A stretch of DNA of 64,000 bases, taken from Stieleria sedimenti (GTDB lineage Bacteria; Planctomycetota; Planctomycetia; Pirellulales; Pirellulaceae). The DNA is taken from the NCBI RefSeq assembly GCF_025060895.1, contig NZ_JANZKV010000042.1, positions 1 to 64,000 on the forward strand, given 5' to 3'. The position numbers and the translations under genes are program-made. The notes beneath the pieces are model-generated. The model was not told where the DNA came from. It saw only the letters and a program-made list of their open reading frames with translations, and searched no databases. Below are positions 43,234 through 52,934 of the stretch, piece after piece. Numbering within the stretch: position 1 is the stretch's first letter; each line of letters opens with the position of its first letter.

Positions 43234-44097
43234 ATGAACTGCATCGAAATCCAAGACCTGCTGTCGTCGTACTTTGACGACGAGCTTTCGGTGGATGCGC
43301 GAGTGTCGGTTGCTGAGCATGTTCGGCAATGTGAGACTTGTTCGGAATTGCTGGACGGGTATCAGAAGCTGAGTAAATCGATATCCGCAGCACCAGTCGG
43401 TCTCGTATCAGAGAACGTCTGGGCGAGCATCGTCGAAGAGCTGGATCGTACTGGCCAGATTTCTGAACAGCCGAAAATCGTGGTGGCTTCCGCAGCGAAA
43501 GTCCGGCGTCCTTGGTTGACCCGTGCGACGGTCTGGCGTCTGGCCATCGCGGCATCGATTTTGTTGGTGATCGGGTTGAGCGTTTGGCTTCGCCACGACG
43601 ACGCCATGTCGGAGATGCATGACGAGCACGGGCCGGAATTCGTCGCGACGATGGACCACTACCTGGAAATTTTGCCAGAGAATCCGGACCAAGCGGAACA
43701 GTTCCTGCTGGGCAAGTACGACGGCAAGGTGGTTTCACCGGACCGGGCAATCAGCTTGGTGGGCTATCGTCCGGCCGTCGCTGAGGGACTTCCGGATGGC
43801 TATGCGCTCGCGTCCACAAGTGTTCTGAAGATGCCCTGTTGCACCTGCTTCAAGTCAGTGTGCAAGCGAGACGACGGGTCAATACTTGTGCTGTTTGAGC
43901 ACGACGATGAGAAAGCCGCTTGGTTCGGGAAGCGTCCAACATCCATGGCAATGTGCGGTGACAAGGAGTGCTGTCTTGTGGACCTGAAGTCAAGTATTGC
44001 GGCGACATGGCGGGAAGGCCGCCGAAGCCTGACGGCGGTAGGCGCGCGGGATCAGACCGAGGTGGCGAAGTTGGTTAAGTGGTTTAAGGAAAGCTGA
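43234..44097 (+). CDS. Anti-sigma-like zinc-finger membrane protein with a Cys-rich periplasmic domain
   Basis: Starting at ATG 43234 (GAGG upstream), the 287-residue protein has an N-terminal putative zinc finger of the anti-sigma type (VAEHVRQCETCSELLDGY, a HxxxCxxC motif). One membrane helix follows (WRLAIAASILLVIGLSVWL, about residue 110), then a periplasmic part with MPCCTCFKSVCKR and AMCGDKECCLV, likely metal-binding. This is the design of a transmembrane anti-sigma factor that senses metal outside. No sigma-factor gene lies next to it, which is unusual. Nine bases separate it from the RND adaptor gene. Confidence 0.72.
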   Translation: MNCIEIQDLLSSYFDDELSVDARVSVAEHVRQCETCSELLDGYQKLSKSISAAPVGLVSENVWASIVEELDRTGQISEQPKIVVASAAKVRRPWLTRATVWRLAIAASILLVIGLSVWLRHDDAMSEMHDEHGPEFVATMDHYLEILPENPDQAEQFLLGKYDGKVVSPDRAISLVGYRPAVAEGLPDGYALASTSVLKMPCCTCFKSVCKRDDGSILVLFEHDDEKAAWFGKRPTSMAMCGDKECCLVDLKSSIAATWREGRRSLTAVGARDQTEVAKLVKWFKES

Positions 44098-44106
44098 ACA
44101 AGAACA

Positions 44107-46497
44107 ATGAAACAACTCATCAAACGTCTCGTCACGCAAGCCTGGTTTCTGCAAGCGATCGCATGTCTTTCGATCGGCTTCGCCGCAGCATGGTCGTTGC
44201 GCGGGCCAAGCAGTTCTTCCGAATCTTCGCCGACAACAACGACCGTCTCTGGCGACGGTGCTGAGCAAGCCTCAATCTGGACGTGCAGTATGCACCCTCA
44301 AATCCGGCGTGACGGGCCGGGTAGTTGCCCGATCTGCGGCATGGACTTAGTTCCGGTGAGGAAATCAGCGGGCGGTGTTCGTACCGTTTCGATTAACGCG
44401 GACATCCAAAAGTTGATGAAAATCGAAACGGTGCCGGTTTCGCACCGATACGTGACTGCCGACGTTCGTATGGTCGGAAAAATTGAGTATGACGAAACCA
44501 GATTGTCGCACATTACAGCATGGGTATCCGGGCGACTCGATCGGCTATACGTGGACTATACCGGGGTTGAAGTTAACAAGGGCGATCACATGGCGTACAT
44601 CTACAGCGAGGAACTCTACACCGCGCAGGAAGAACTGATCGCGGCTCTTGAGTCAAACGCCAGTCGTCCATCTTCGCGGTTCGTCACTCCGATCGACTTG
44701 GCCGAATCCGCGAGAGAGAAGCTACGGTTGCTTGGAATCACAGAGAAACAGATTCAAGAGATTGAGCAAAAAGGCAAGGCCGATGAACACATCACCATCT
44801 ATTCACCGATCGGCGGCGTGGTCATTGAAAAGCTCCGGCAAGAAGGCGATCGAGTCCGCACGGGTGATCGCATCTATACGGTGGCCGACCTGAATCACCT
44901 CTGGGTTCAGATGGATGCTTACGAGTCGGACTTGGCGTGGCTGAGGTATGGGCAAGAGGTCGAATTCACAACCGAGGCGTATCCGGGTGAAGTGTTCTCG
45001 GGGCGCATCGCGTTCATCGACCCGGTGCTCGACAAGATGACACGAACTGTCAAGGTCCGCGTCAACGTTTCTAACGAAGATGGACGGTTGAAACCAGAAA
45101 TGTTCGTTCGTGCAATCGTTCGCTCGAAAATCGCTGCGGGCGGAAGAGTGCTTGATGCTTCGCTTGCGGGAAAATGGATCAGCCCAATGCACCCAGAGAT
45201 CGTCAAGGACGAACCAGGCGAATGCGACATTTGCGCAATGCCTCTCGTGAGGGCGGAATCGCTCGGCTACGTCACTGCGGAGCCTAGCGACACTGCGAAG
45301 CCGCTAGTAATTCCGGTGACCGCAGCATTGCTTACCGGAACACGCGCCATCGTCTACGTCCAAGTCCCCGATGCCGAGGAGCCAACCTACGAAGGCCGCG
45401 AAATCGTTCTCGGTCCGCGGGCTGGTGATTACTACTTGGTCAAGACGGGTTTGAAGGAAGGGGAACTCGTTGTCACGAATGGAAATTTCAAACTCGACAG
45501 TGCCCTGCAAATTTCTGCCAAGCCGTCCATGATGACGCCTGAAGGGGGGGGTGGCGGAGGCGGGCATAACCACGGGGGTGGTGCGATGCCAACCGGAGAT
45601 GGCGACGCGATGCAGATGGCGGGAGGCAATGGAATGTCTCTGCCGCGTGAGCTGAAAATGAGGTTGATGCTAACGATTGAGTCCGTGTCAGCCATCGGGG
45701 AAGCGGTCGAGGCTGCAGAACTGAATCGGATTCGCGAATCGTTCAGGTCTCTCGGGCAGAACATCGCTGGGATTGATCCGAACGCGCTGCCAGGTGACAT
45801 GGGTGACCAGCTTGGCGAATTCGTAATGCTGTTGGCAAATGATGCTGTCGAGGGAAGTGATATTCAGTCCCTACAGAATGCCGACCGGGTGTCGCTGCTA
45901 ACGAAGCGTCATGCCGAGCGTCTACAAGAGATGTTTGGACTGTTTCATGCGGGGCATCAAATGGCTGAGAAGCAGTTGGATGTTCCGGATGCCTTTCGTC
46001 AGCAGTTGAGCCAGCTCATTCCGCCTTATCTTTCCATCAGTCGGTCACTCGCAGCAGACGATTCAAATGTGGCATTCGCGTCTGTCGGCGGTTTGCAGCA
46101 GGCGGTCAATTCGATCAATGGCCAGTCGTTGCAGGGCAAGACAGCCGAACGTTGGAAGGCAGAATACATCAGTCTATCGAAGATCGCCGATAGACTCGCA
46201 GATGCTTCCGATTTGGACTCGATCCGTTCTGCGTTTGCGCTGCTTTCGGATCAGCTCTTGACCTTACATCGATCATTCGGATTTGCCGGAGCCGACCAAT
46301 TGTTTGAATTGCACTGCCCGATGGCTTTCGATGGCCGCGGCGCAAGCTGGATTCAGACCGACGATTCCGTTCGCAATCCGTATTACGGAGCTTCGATGCT
46401 GAAATGTGCGGACAAGGTAGAGAAGTTGGGAGTTGCCAAGTCAGGGAGTGAGGGAGACAGCGAGAGTGGCACTCTAGGAGCTGACCATCAACACTGA
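44107..46497 (+). CDS. cusB: RND efflux periplasmic adaptor (CusB-like) with two metal-binding segments
   Basis: The 796-residue protein is much longer than E. coli CusB (about 400). An N-terminal membrane anchor is followed by a heavy-metal-binding segment, WTCSMHPQIRRDGPGSCPIC then GMDLVP. The adaptor body includes HITAWVSGRLDRLYVDYTGV and the lipoyl-like IYSPIGGVVIEKLRQEGDRV. A second metal segment is ISPMHPEIVKDEPGECDICA. A Gly/His stretch near residue 480 (GGGGGGGHNHGGG) precedes a helical C-terminal part ending in HCPMAFDGRGASWIQTDDSV, a DUF3347-like end. It links the inner-membrane pump to an outer-membrane channel and delivers Cu/Ag. It is followed after 53 bases by the pump. Confidence 0.87.
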   Translation: MKQLIKRLVTQAWFLQAIACLSIGFAAAWSLRGPSSSSESSPTTTTVSGDGAEQASIWTCSMHPQIRRDGPGSCPICGMDLVPVRKSAGGVRTVSINADIQKLMKIETVPVSHRYVTADVRMVGKIEYDETRLSHITAWVSGRLDRLYVDYTGVEVNKGDHMAYIYSEELYTAQEELIAALESNASRPSSRFVTPIDLAESAREKLRLLGITEKQIQEIEQKGKADEHITIYSPIGGVVIEKLRQEGDRVRTGDRIYTVADLNHLWVQMDAYESDLAWLRYGQEVEFTTEAYPGEVFSGRIAFIDPVLDKMTRTVKVRVNVSNEDGRLKPEMFVRAIVRSKIAAGGRVLDASLAGKWISPMHPEIVKDEPGECDICAMPLVRAESLGYVTAEPSDTAKPLVIPVTAALLTGTRAIVYVQVPDAEEPTYEGREIVLGPRAGDYYLVKTGLKEGELVVTNGNFKLDSALQISAKPSMMTPEGGGGGGGHNHGGGAMPTGDGDAMQMAGGNGMSLPRELKMRLMLTIESVSAIGEAVEAAELNRIRESFRSLGQNIAGIDPNALPGDMGDQLGEFVMLLANDAVEGSDIQSLQNADRVSLLTKRHAERLQEMFGLFHAGHQMAEKQLDVPDAFRQQLSQLIPPYLSISRSLAADDSNVAFASVGGLQQAVNSINGQSLQGKTAERWKAEYISLSKIADRLADASDLDSIRSAFALLSDQLLTLHRSFGFAGADQLFELHCPMAFDGRGASWIQTDDSVRNPYYGASMLKCADKVEKLGVAKSGSEGDSESGTLGADHQH

Positions 46498-46550
46498 TTT
46501 ATCTCCGTGCCTCCCGGACTCTTCACTCCCCGACTCCCGAATAAATACAA

Positions 46551-49500
46551 ATGTTTGACCCGTCCGACCTACCCGACGACATCAAGCAAGCCCGCAAGTC
46601 ATTTCTTGGAAGTGTGATTTGGTTTTGCCTGCACAACAAACTTGTAATCTTGCTTGTCGTCCTGGCAACATTGACATGGGGCGCGATGGTCGCTCCGTTC
46701 GATTGGGACTTGAGGGGATTGCCTCGCGATCCAGTTCCCGTCGATGCGATCCCTGACATTGGCGAAAACCAGCAGATCGTCTTCACCGAGTGGATGGGGC
46801 GATCACCGCAAGATGTCGAAGATCAGATCGGATATCCGCTGACCGTCGCCTTGTTAGGCATTCCCGAAGTCAAGACGATTCGCAGCTATTCGCTGTTTGG
46901 CTTCTCGTCGATCTTCATTATCTTCAATGACGATGCGGAGTTCTATTGGTCGCGGAGTCGCGTGCTTGAAAAGCTAAACAGCCTTCCGGCAGGGACATTG
47001 CCCGAAGGAGTCCAGCCCGCGCTCGGTCCCGATGCAACGGCACTGGGGCAAGTCTATCTGTATACACTCGAAGGCCATGATCCAGATGGAGTCCCGACAG
47101 GTGGTTGGGACTTGGACGAGCTGCGGACGATTCAGGATTGGTACGTTCGCTATTCACTAACGTCGGCTGAGGGCATCAGCGAAGTCGCATCGATTGGAGG
47201 GTTTGTTCGCGAGTACCAAATTGACGTAGACCCCGATGCCATGCGAGCTGCTGGCGTGAGTCTCGCCGATGTTTTCCAGTCAGTGAAAATGACAAATGTC
47301 GACGTGGGCGCTCGGACCATTGAACTCAATAAGGCCGAGTATGTGATTCGTGGCCTGGGATTCATTGAACAGATTGACGACATCGAAAAAACTGTTCTGC
47401 GAGTTGCGGATAATGTCCCAATCACTATCAAGGACGTTGCGACGGTTTCACTCGGTCCCGCGCTCAGGCGGGGGGCATTGGACAAGGCAGGGGCGGAGGC
47501 CGTCGGCGGGGTCTGCGTCGTTCGATTTGGCTACAACCCTCTTGAAGCGATCAAGAACATCAAGGGGCGGGTCACGGAGATTTCGCCCGGGCTGCCCTCG
47601 AAGGTAATCATCGATTATTTGATGACCACTCAGGATCAAGTCGATGCCTACGCGGTGGCGAACGACTTGAATCCAATCACGAAGCCGGGGGCGTCTCATG
47701 ACCAGTGGGTGAAGCACCTGCGTTCCCAGCCACGCGAACAGTGGCCTGCGTGGATCACGACTAGTCAGGTGACGGTCGTGCCGTTTTACGACCGTACCGG
47801 GGTCATTTACGAAACGCTCGGCACCCTGAATACGGCACTGACCGAAGAAATCCTGGTCACGATCATTGTGATCTTGGTGATGGTCCTGCACATGCGCAGT
47901 TCGATTTTGATTAGCGCATTGCTTCCGCTCGCCGTTCTGATGTGCTTCATCGCGATGAAAGCATTCGGCGTGGACGCAAACATCGTTGCGTTGTCAGGTA
48001 TTGCGATTGCGATCGGCACCATGGTCGATATGGGGATCATATTGTGTGAGAACATCTTAAAGCAATTGGATGAAGCAGGCCCGGATGATGACACGGGGCA
48101 CGTCATCTTTCGGGCGGCGCACGAAGTGGCTAGCGCCGTACTGACCGCGGTTTCGACGACGGTGGTCAGTTTCCTGCCCGTATTCACGATGATTGCAGCA
48201 GAGGGAAAGCTCTTCAGACCACTCGCATTTACCAAAACGTTTGCTCTTGCGGCTTCGGTGATCGTTGCATTAACGATCATTCCCCCAGCGGCTCACATTC
48301 TTTTTGGAGGACGAATCAAGTCTGAAACACTTCGTCGTGCGGCGATGATTGCACTCATCATCGCAGGAATCGTCGCAATGTTCGTGGTGACGTGGTGGGT
48401 TGGCGCGATCGTCATTGGCTTGGGCGCCTATAAGTTGATCGAAGAAAGAATTCCTAAAAAGTATCAGCGATTTGGCCCCTACGCGGCTAGCGCGATCGCC
48501 GTTCTCGTGGTTGGATTTCTGTTGACCGACCACTGGTTGCCTCTTGGACCGGAAAAAGGCTTGTTCCGGAACCTGATGTTTGTTGGAGGATTGATCGGCG
48601 GCCTGCTTGGATTCTTCACGATCTTTCAACGATTCATCTACGAACCTCTGTTGCGTTGGTGCTTGGCTCACAAATTGCTGTTTTTGTCGTTGCCAGCGTT
48701 GATTTTGCTCTTCGGCGCATCCGCGTGGCAGGGTTTTGATCGCATCTTCGGATTCGTCCCCAAAGTTACTTCGTTCGTCGGTGTTTCTGAATTGACGGTT
48801 CGCCAGTCGAGTCCTTGGTCGGCGTTGTCTGCGGCACTTCCTGGTTTGGGAAAAGAGTTCATGCCGCCGCTGGATGAAGGTTCGTACTTGTATATGCCGA
48901 CCACGATGCCGCACGCTTCCATTGGTGAAGCGATGGATGTGCTGCAACTACAAAACAAATTCCTGGTCTCGATTCCCGAAGTCGAATCAGTGGTCGGCAA
49001 GATCGGCAGGGCGGAAAGTCCGCTTGATCCCGCGCCGATTTCGATGATTGAGACCTATATCACATACAAATCGGAGTACAAAACTGACAAAGACGGGCAT
49101 CGTCTGAAGTTCCAATTCGACGAAAAGTCAGGCGGGTTCGTTCGTGATAAGTTCGGTGAACTGGTGGAGGATGAGAATGGTCGACCATTTCGTCAGTGGC
49201 GCGACGAGATCAAGACGCCGAACGACATCTGGGAAAAAATCACCGAAGCCGCTGATATACCTGGCACAACATCCGCTCCAAAGCTGCAGCCGATCGCTGC
49301 CCGAATCGTGATGTTGCAAAGCGGGATGCGTGCACCGATGGGGATGAAAGTCAAAGGCCCCGATCTGGAAACGATCGAAAAGGTTGCGCTCCAGATCGAG
49401 GGTTTGTTGAAGCAGGTTCCGACCGTTCAAGCATCCGCTGTGATCGCGGACCGCATCGTCGGCAAGCCGTATCTGGAAATCGACATCGACCGAGACGCCA

Positions 49501-50537
49501 TTAAACGATATGGACTGCACATTCGCAGCGTGCAAGACGTGATCGAAGTCGCAATCGGAGGCCGCCGAATTACGACGACTGTCGAGGGCCGGGAGCGTTA
49601 TCCGGTGAGGGTCCGCTACGCTCGTGAACTTCGCGACGAGGCGGAATCCCTAGGACGCATCCTGGTCCCCACGCCAATGGGGTCACAGATTCCACTTGAG
49701 CAACTTGCGGAAATTCGTTACGTGCGAGGTCCACAGGTCATCAAGAGTGAAGACACATTCCTGCTTGGCTACGTACTGTTCGACATGAAGTCGGGCAATG
49801 CAGAGGTCGATGTCGTCGAGGATGCGCAGGCCTTTTTGCAAGAGAAGATCGACAGCGGTGAGCTGATTCTACCGGCGGGAGTCAGCTACACGTTTGCGGG
49901 CAACTACGAGAACCAGTTGCGTTCCCAAAAAACGCTGATGGTTGTGCTGCCGCTTGCGTTGGGGATCATCTTCTTGATTCTCTACATGCAGTTCAAATCG
50001 GTCATTACGACTTCGCTCGTTTTCAGCGGTATCATGATTGCGTGGTCGGGCGGCTTTATCATGCTATGGCTCTATGGGACTGAGTGGTTCTTAAACTTTG
50101 ACCTGTTCGGGACCGACATGCGGACTCTGTTCCAGGTCCACACGATCAACCTCAGTGTCGCCGTTTGGGTTGGCTTCCTGGCACTATTCGGAATTGCCAG
50201 CGATGATGGAGTTGTGATCGCATCCTACCTCGACGAGAGCTTTCGCAAAGACCGAATCACCAACATCGAACATGCACGCGAAGCAACGGTCACCGCCGGC
50301 GTGCGTCGTGTTCGTCCGTGCTTGATGACCACGGCAACCACACTGCTGGCACTCATCCCCGTGCTTACCTCCACCGGCCGAGGCAGTGACATCATGGTGC
50401 CGATGGCCATTCCCAGCTTCGGCGGCATGACGATCGAGATCATGACGATGCTAGTTGTGCCTGTGCTGTATTGCAGTGCGATGGAGTGGAAATTGCGACT
50501 GGGAATCAAAGACGAGCGGTTCGCAAAGGACGCTTAG
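46551..50537 (+). CDS. cusA: Heavy-metal RND pump (CusA-like, Cu/Ag type)
   Basis: The 1328-residue protein is a heavy-metal RND pump. The TM4 motif AIAIGTMVDMGIILCEN (Asp493) is of the Cu(I)/Ag(I) kind. Porter-domain stretches include EDQIGYPLTVALLGIPEVKT and GMRAPMGMKVKGPDLETIEK. It is about 280 residues longer than E. coli CusA. Around residues 585-695, between the first helix bundle and the second periplasmic half, there is an extra hydrophobic block (RRAAMIALIIAGIVAMFVVT, ASAIAVLVVGFLLTDHW, LMFVGGLIGGLLGFF). Smaller inserts lie near 365-395 and 840-880. No outer-membrane factor is adjacent. Confidence 0.9.
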   Translation: MFDPSDLPDDIKQARKSFLGSVIWFCLHNKLVILLVVLATLTWGAMVAPFDWDLRGLPRDPVPVDAIPDIGENQQIVFTEWMGRSPQDVEDQIGYPLTVALLGIPEVKTIRSYSLFGFSSIFIIFNDDAEFYWSRSRVLEKLNSLPAGTLPEGVQPALGPDATALGQVYLYTLEGHDPDGVPTGGWDLDELRTIQDWYVRYSLTSAEGISEVASIGGFVREYQIDVDPDAMRAAGVSLADVFQSVKMTNVDVGARTIELNKAEYVIRGLGFIEQIDDIEKTVLRVADNVPITIKDVATVSLGPALRRGALDKAGAEAVGGVCVVRFGYNPLEAIKNIKGRVTEISPGLPSKVIIDYLMTTQDQVDAYAVANDLNPITKPGASHDQWVKHLRSQPREQWPAWITTSQVTVVPFYDRTGVIYETLGTLNTALTEEILVTIIVILVMVLHMRSSILISALLPLAVLMCFIAMKAFGVDANIVALSGIAIAIGTMVDMGIILCENILKQLDEAGPDDDTGHVIFRAAHEVASAVLTAVSTTVVSFLPVFTMIAAEGKLFRPLAFTKTFALAASVIVALTIIPPAAHILFGGRIKSETLRRAAMIALIIAGIVAMFVVTWWVGAIVIGLGAYKLIEERIPKKYQRFGPYAASAIAVLVVGFLLTDHWLPLGPEKGLFRNLMFVGGLIGGLLGFFTIFQRFIYEPLLRWCLAHKLLFLSLPALILLFGASAWQGFDRIFGFVPKVTSFVGVSELTVRQSSPWSALSAALPGLGKEFMPPLDEGSYLYMPTTMPHASIGEAMDVLQLQNKFLVSIPEVESVVGKIGRAESPLDPAPISMIETYITYKSEYKTDKDGHRLKFQFDEKSGGFVRDKFGELVEDENGRPFRQWRDEIKTPNDIWEKITEAADIPGTTSAPKLQPIAARIVMLQSGMRAPMGMKVKGPDLETIEKVALQIEGLLKQVPTVQASAVIADRIVGKPYLEIDIDRDAIKRYGLHIRSVQDVIEVAIGGRRITTTVEGRERYPVRVRYARELRDEAESLGRILVPTPMGSQIPLEQLAEIRYVRGPQVIKSEDTFLLGYVLFDMKSGNAEVDVVEDAQAFLQEKIDSGELILPAGVSYTFAGNYENQLRSQKTLMVVLPLALGIIFLILYMQFKSVITTSLVFSGIMIAWSGGFIMLWLYGTEWFLNFDLFGTDMRTLFQVHTINLSVAVWVGFLALFGIASDDGVVIASYLDESFRKDRITNIEHAREATVTAGVRRVRPCLMTTATTLLALIPVLTSTGRGSDIMVPMAIPSFGGMTIEIMTMLVVPVLYCSAMEWKLRLGIKDERFAKDA

Positions 50538-50576
50538 ATACGCTTCATGCAAATGGCAGCCGTAGTCGAACTTGCC

Positions 50577-50605
50577 TTGCCGTAAACGTTTTCCCAACCT
50601 ATACT
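50577..50605 (+). promoter_or_regulatory. Sigma-70-type promoter of the second metal operon
   Basis: A -35 box TTGCCG (50577-50582) and a -10 box TATACT (50600-50605) are separated by exactly 17 bases, about 45 bases before the first gene start at 50650. The 17-bp spacing argues against a MerR-type 19/20-bp promoter. Confidence 0.68.
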
Positions 50606-50649
50606 AATGTCTTAGAGTCCTATCAACCTACAGGATTGCCATCCTCTTG

Positions 50650-51063
50650 ATGTTCCGTCTTCTGTTCATCTCGTTCATCACACTACGTGTGGTTGCGTGT
50701 CCCGTATTTTGTGCGGCGGGCGGGGATGTTGCGTCGACAGCAGGAGTTGAGAAGGTTGGTAGCTGTCACTGTGGACACGAACAATCCACTCCATGCGATG
50801 ACCGTCAGTTGCCGCCGGGAAATGCCCCGTGTGACAACCCTTGCCCCTGCGACACCGGATGCGTTTGTCTCGTAACGCCAGAGTCAAATTCCCGCACCGT
50901 GTCAGCGGACTTCCAGCTGTTGTCGGATTGGACGCCGCTGTGTCTGGAAACGCTGGACCTGTCCAAATTGCTTGCAAAACGTTGCGAAGAACGACATCCG
51001 CAACGGTTTGATCTGCAAAGCGGGCGAGACGTGCGTCTCGTTTACGCCTCTCTATTGCTGTAG
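50650..51063 (+). CDS. Small exported Cys-rich protein
   Basis: The 137-residue protein (ATG 50650) starts with a signal peptide (RLLFISFITLRVVACPVFCA) and has a dense Cys/His segment: GSCHCGHEQSTPCDD and NAPCDNPCPCDTGCVCLV. It is probably a periplasmic metal binder. It is the first gene after the promoter at 50577 and precedes the second adaptor. No family name is known to me. Confidence 0.65.
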   Translation: MFRLLFISFITLRVVACPVFCAAGGDVASTAGVEKVGSCHCGHEQSTPCDDRQLPPGNAPCDNPCPCDTGCVCLVTPESNSRTVSADFQLLSDWTPLCLETLDLSKLLAKRCEERHPQRFDLQSGRDVRLVYASLLL

Positions 51064-51243
51064 GCCACTGCTGGCCCACGTTGGTTGACCCTCGAAATCG
51101 GTTTGTGATGGCGATTGCGCTCGCCGCATGTTGCGACACCGCGTTCGAGTTCATTTCTGGTCGGCCTGTGTCCGTTGGTTGAATGCTCGAATTGCATTTT
51201 TGCGGTTCGCGTTTGTCCCGTCTATCCCAGCAGGAGTTCTGCA

Positions 51244-52923
51244 ATGAGTCAGTCAGTCGTCAATGCGCCGGAGGAAAATCCGCGTCCCGCCTCCGCCGAA
51301 TCTTCGGCCAACGGACGGCCCGTGCATACTTCCGAGATCGAAACGCCAACCAAAAATGGTAGCCCCATCCGGCGATTTGTCTCGCTTGCCCTTGGTAGCA
51401 TCGGGCCGACGTTGGTTCTGATCGGCTTTGCCGCGGTCTTTTACTACGGGCATCACAACGATTGGCGAATTCCAAAGTTTGCCGCGTTGACCGGGAGTGT
51501 CGAGGCGGTCGCCGACGATTGGTGTGAAGAACATGCCGTGCCGGAGTCGATCTGCGTCGAGTGCGATCCCACCCTGATTCCTACAGGCCCCGACTACGGT
51601 TGGTGCGCGGTCCATGGCGTGCACAACTGCGTGTTGGATCACCCCGATGTCGCTCAACTGAAGGAGACGCCGTCGATCTCGCCGAACGATCTTGAGCGAG
51701 CCGCACGAGCATTGGCCGTGGCTCCGCGAAAAGAGAACAACAGCGCCTGCAAGATTTATCAGGCCCGCATTCAGTTCGCATCCATTGAGTCACTGAAGCA
51801 GGCTGGCGTTGATGTGGAACTCGTCGATCGTGCTCCAATCGTCGAAGCGATCACCGGCAGCGGCGAGATTGTTTACGACCCAACTCGCCGGGCCAGCCTG
51901 GCATCCCGATTGCCAGGTACCGTCTGGTCGGTGGCCAAGAATGTGGGCGATTCGGTCGCAAAAGGCGAAGTCCTAGCGATCATCGATGCGGCGCAGGTCG
52001 GCGAGTTGAAAACGACGTTGCTGCGAGCTCTTGCGGAAGAACGGTTGCAGAAGCAAAACGTCGACCGGCTGGCTGATACGCGCGGTGCTGTTCCTGGTTC
52101 GCGAATTCTGGATGCGAGAGCCGCCTTGGCCAAGGCCCAGGCGGACGTGTTGGCCGCCGACCAGTCGTTGCGAAATTTAGGGTTGCCTGTCGATATCGAT
52201 TCGCTGAACGGGTTGAGCGAACAAGAGGTGCTCGACCGACTGCGGCTAGTGGGGATTCCCGATGACGTCCGTCGGCAGATCGACTCGCCAGCGATCACGT
52301 CAAACTTGCTACCGATTCGCTCGCCGATCGACGGCACGGTGACCGAGCGAAATGTCGCTCCCGGCGAAGTCGTCGATCCGGCACGGATCCTGTTCGATGT
52401 CGCCGACATTCGCCAAATGTGGTTGACGTTGAACCTGCCGCTGGAAAACCTCAATCAACTGGCCGTCGGTCAGAAAGTTCATTTCCACGCTGATGGGAGC
52501 CGGGAGAAGATTGAAGGAACTCTCGATTGGATTTCGACGTCGGCCGATCGGATGACGCGTTTGGTGCAGGTCCGCGCGGTGCTTCGCAATCCCGACGGAC
52601 GCCTTCGCAATGAGACGTTCGGCACCGGCGAAGTGATTCTGCGCGAAGAGTCCGACTCTATCGTGATTCCCACGGGCGCGTCGCACTGGGAAGGTTGCTG
52701 CCAAGTTGTTTTCGTGCGTGACAAGCATTACTTCGATAGCCCCGACAGTTTCAAAGTCTTTCACGTCCGTTCGGTACGCCTGGGTGCCACGAACGGCGAA
52801 TTTACGGAGGTCATCTCTGGCGTCCTGCCCGGCGAAGTGATCGCGACCGACGGTAGCGACGTGCTACGGGCTCAGCTTCTTAAAAACAACTTAGGCGCAG
52901 GCTGTGACTGCGTCGCCGAATAG
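51244..52923 (+). CDS. RND efflux periplasmic adaptor (CzcB-like) with a Cys-rich start
   Basis: Starting at ATG 51244 (AGGAG upstream), the 559-residue protein has one membrane anchor (about residues 45-70). A Cys-rich segment follows (DWCEEHAVPESICVECDP and DYGWCAVHGVHNCVLDHPDV) that resembles the small lipoprotein at 56212. The adaptor body comprises SLASRLPGTVWSVAKNVGDS, a coiled hairpin (about 265-330), IRSPIDGTVTERNVAPGEVV and a beta-barrel end. It pairs with the pump 11 bases downstream. Confidence 0.85.
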   Translation: MSQSVVNAPEENPRPASAESSANGRPVHTSEIETPTKNGSPIRRFVSLALGSIGPTLVLIGFAAVFYYGHHNDWRIPKFAALTGSVEAVADDWCEEHAVPESICVECDPTLIPTGPDYGWCAVHGVHNCVLDHPDVAQLKETPSISPNDLERAARALAVAPRKENNSACKIYQARIQFASIESLKQAGVDVELVDRAPIVEAITGSGEIVYDPTRRASLASRLPGTVWSVAKNVGDSVAKGEVLAIIDAAQVGELKTTLLRALAEERLQKQNVDRLADTRGAVPGSRILDARAALAKAQADVLAADQSLRNLGLPVDIDSLNGLSEQEVLDRLRLVGIPDDVRRQIDSPAITSNLLPIRSPIDGTVTERNVAPGEVVDPARILFDVADIRQMWLTLNLPLENLNQLAVGQKVHFHADGSREKIEGTLDWISTSADRMTRLVQVRAVLRNPDGRLRNETFGTGEVILREESDSIVIPTGASHWEGCCQVVFVRDKHYFDSPDSFKVFHVRSVRLGATNGEFTEVISGVLPGEVIATDGSDVLRAQLLKNNLGAGCDCVAE

Positions 52924-52934
52924 GGAGAGCACGG

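Noticed and set aside
51115-51243. Upstream extension of the CzcB-like adaptor
   Set aside because: The extra 43 codons lack a ribosome site and read like intergenic DNA. The ATG at 51244 has AGGAG at good spacing.
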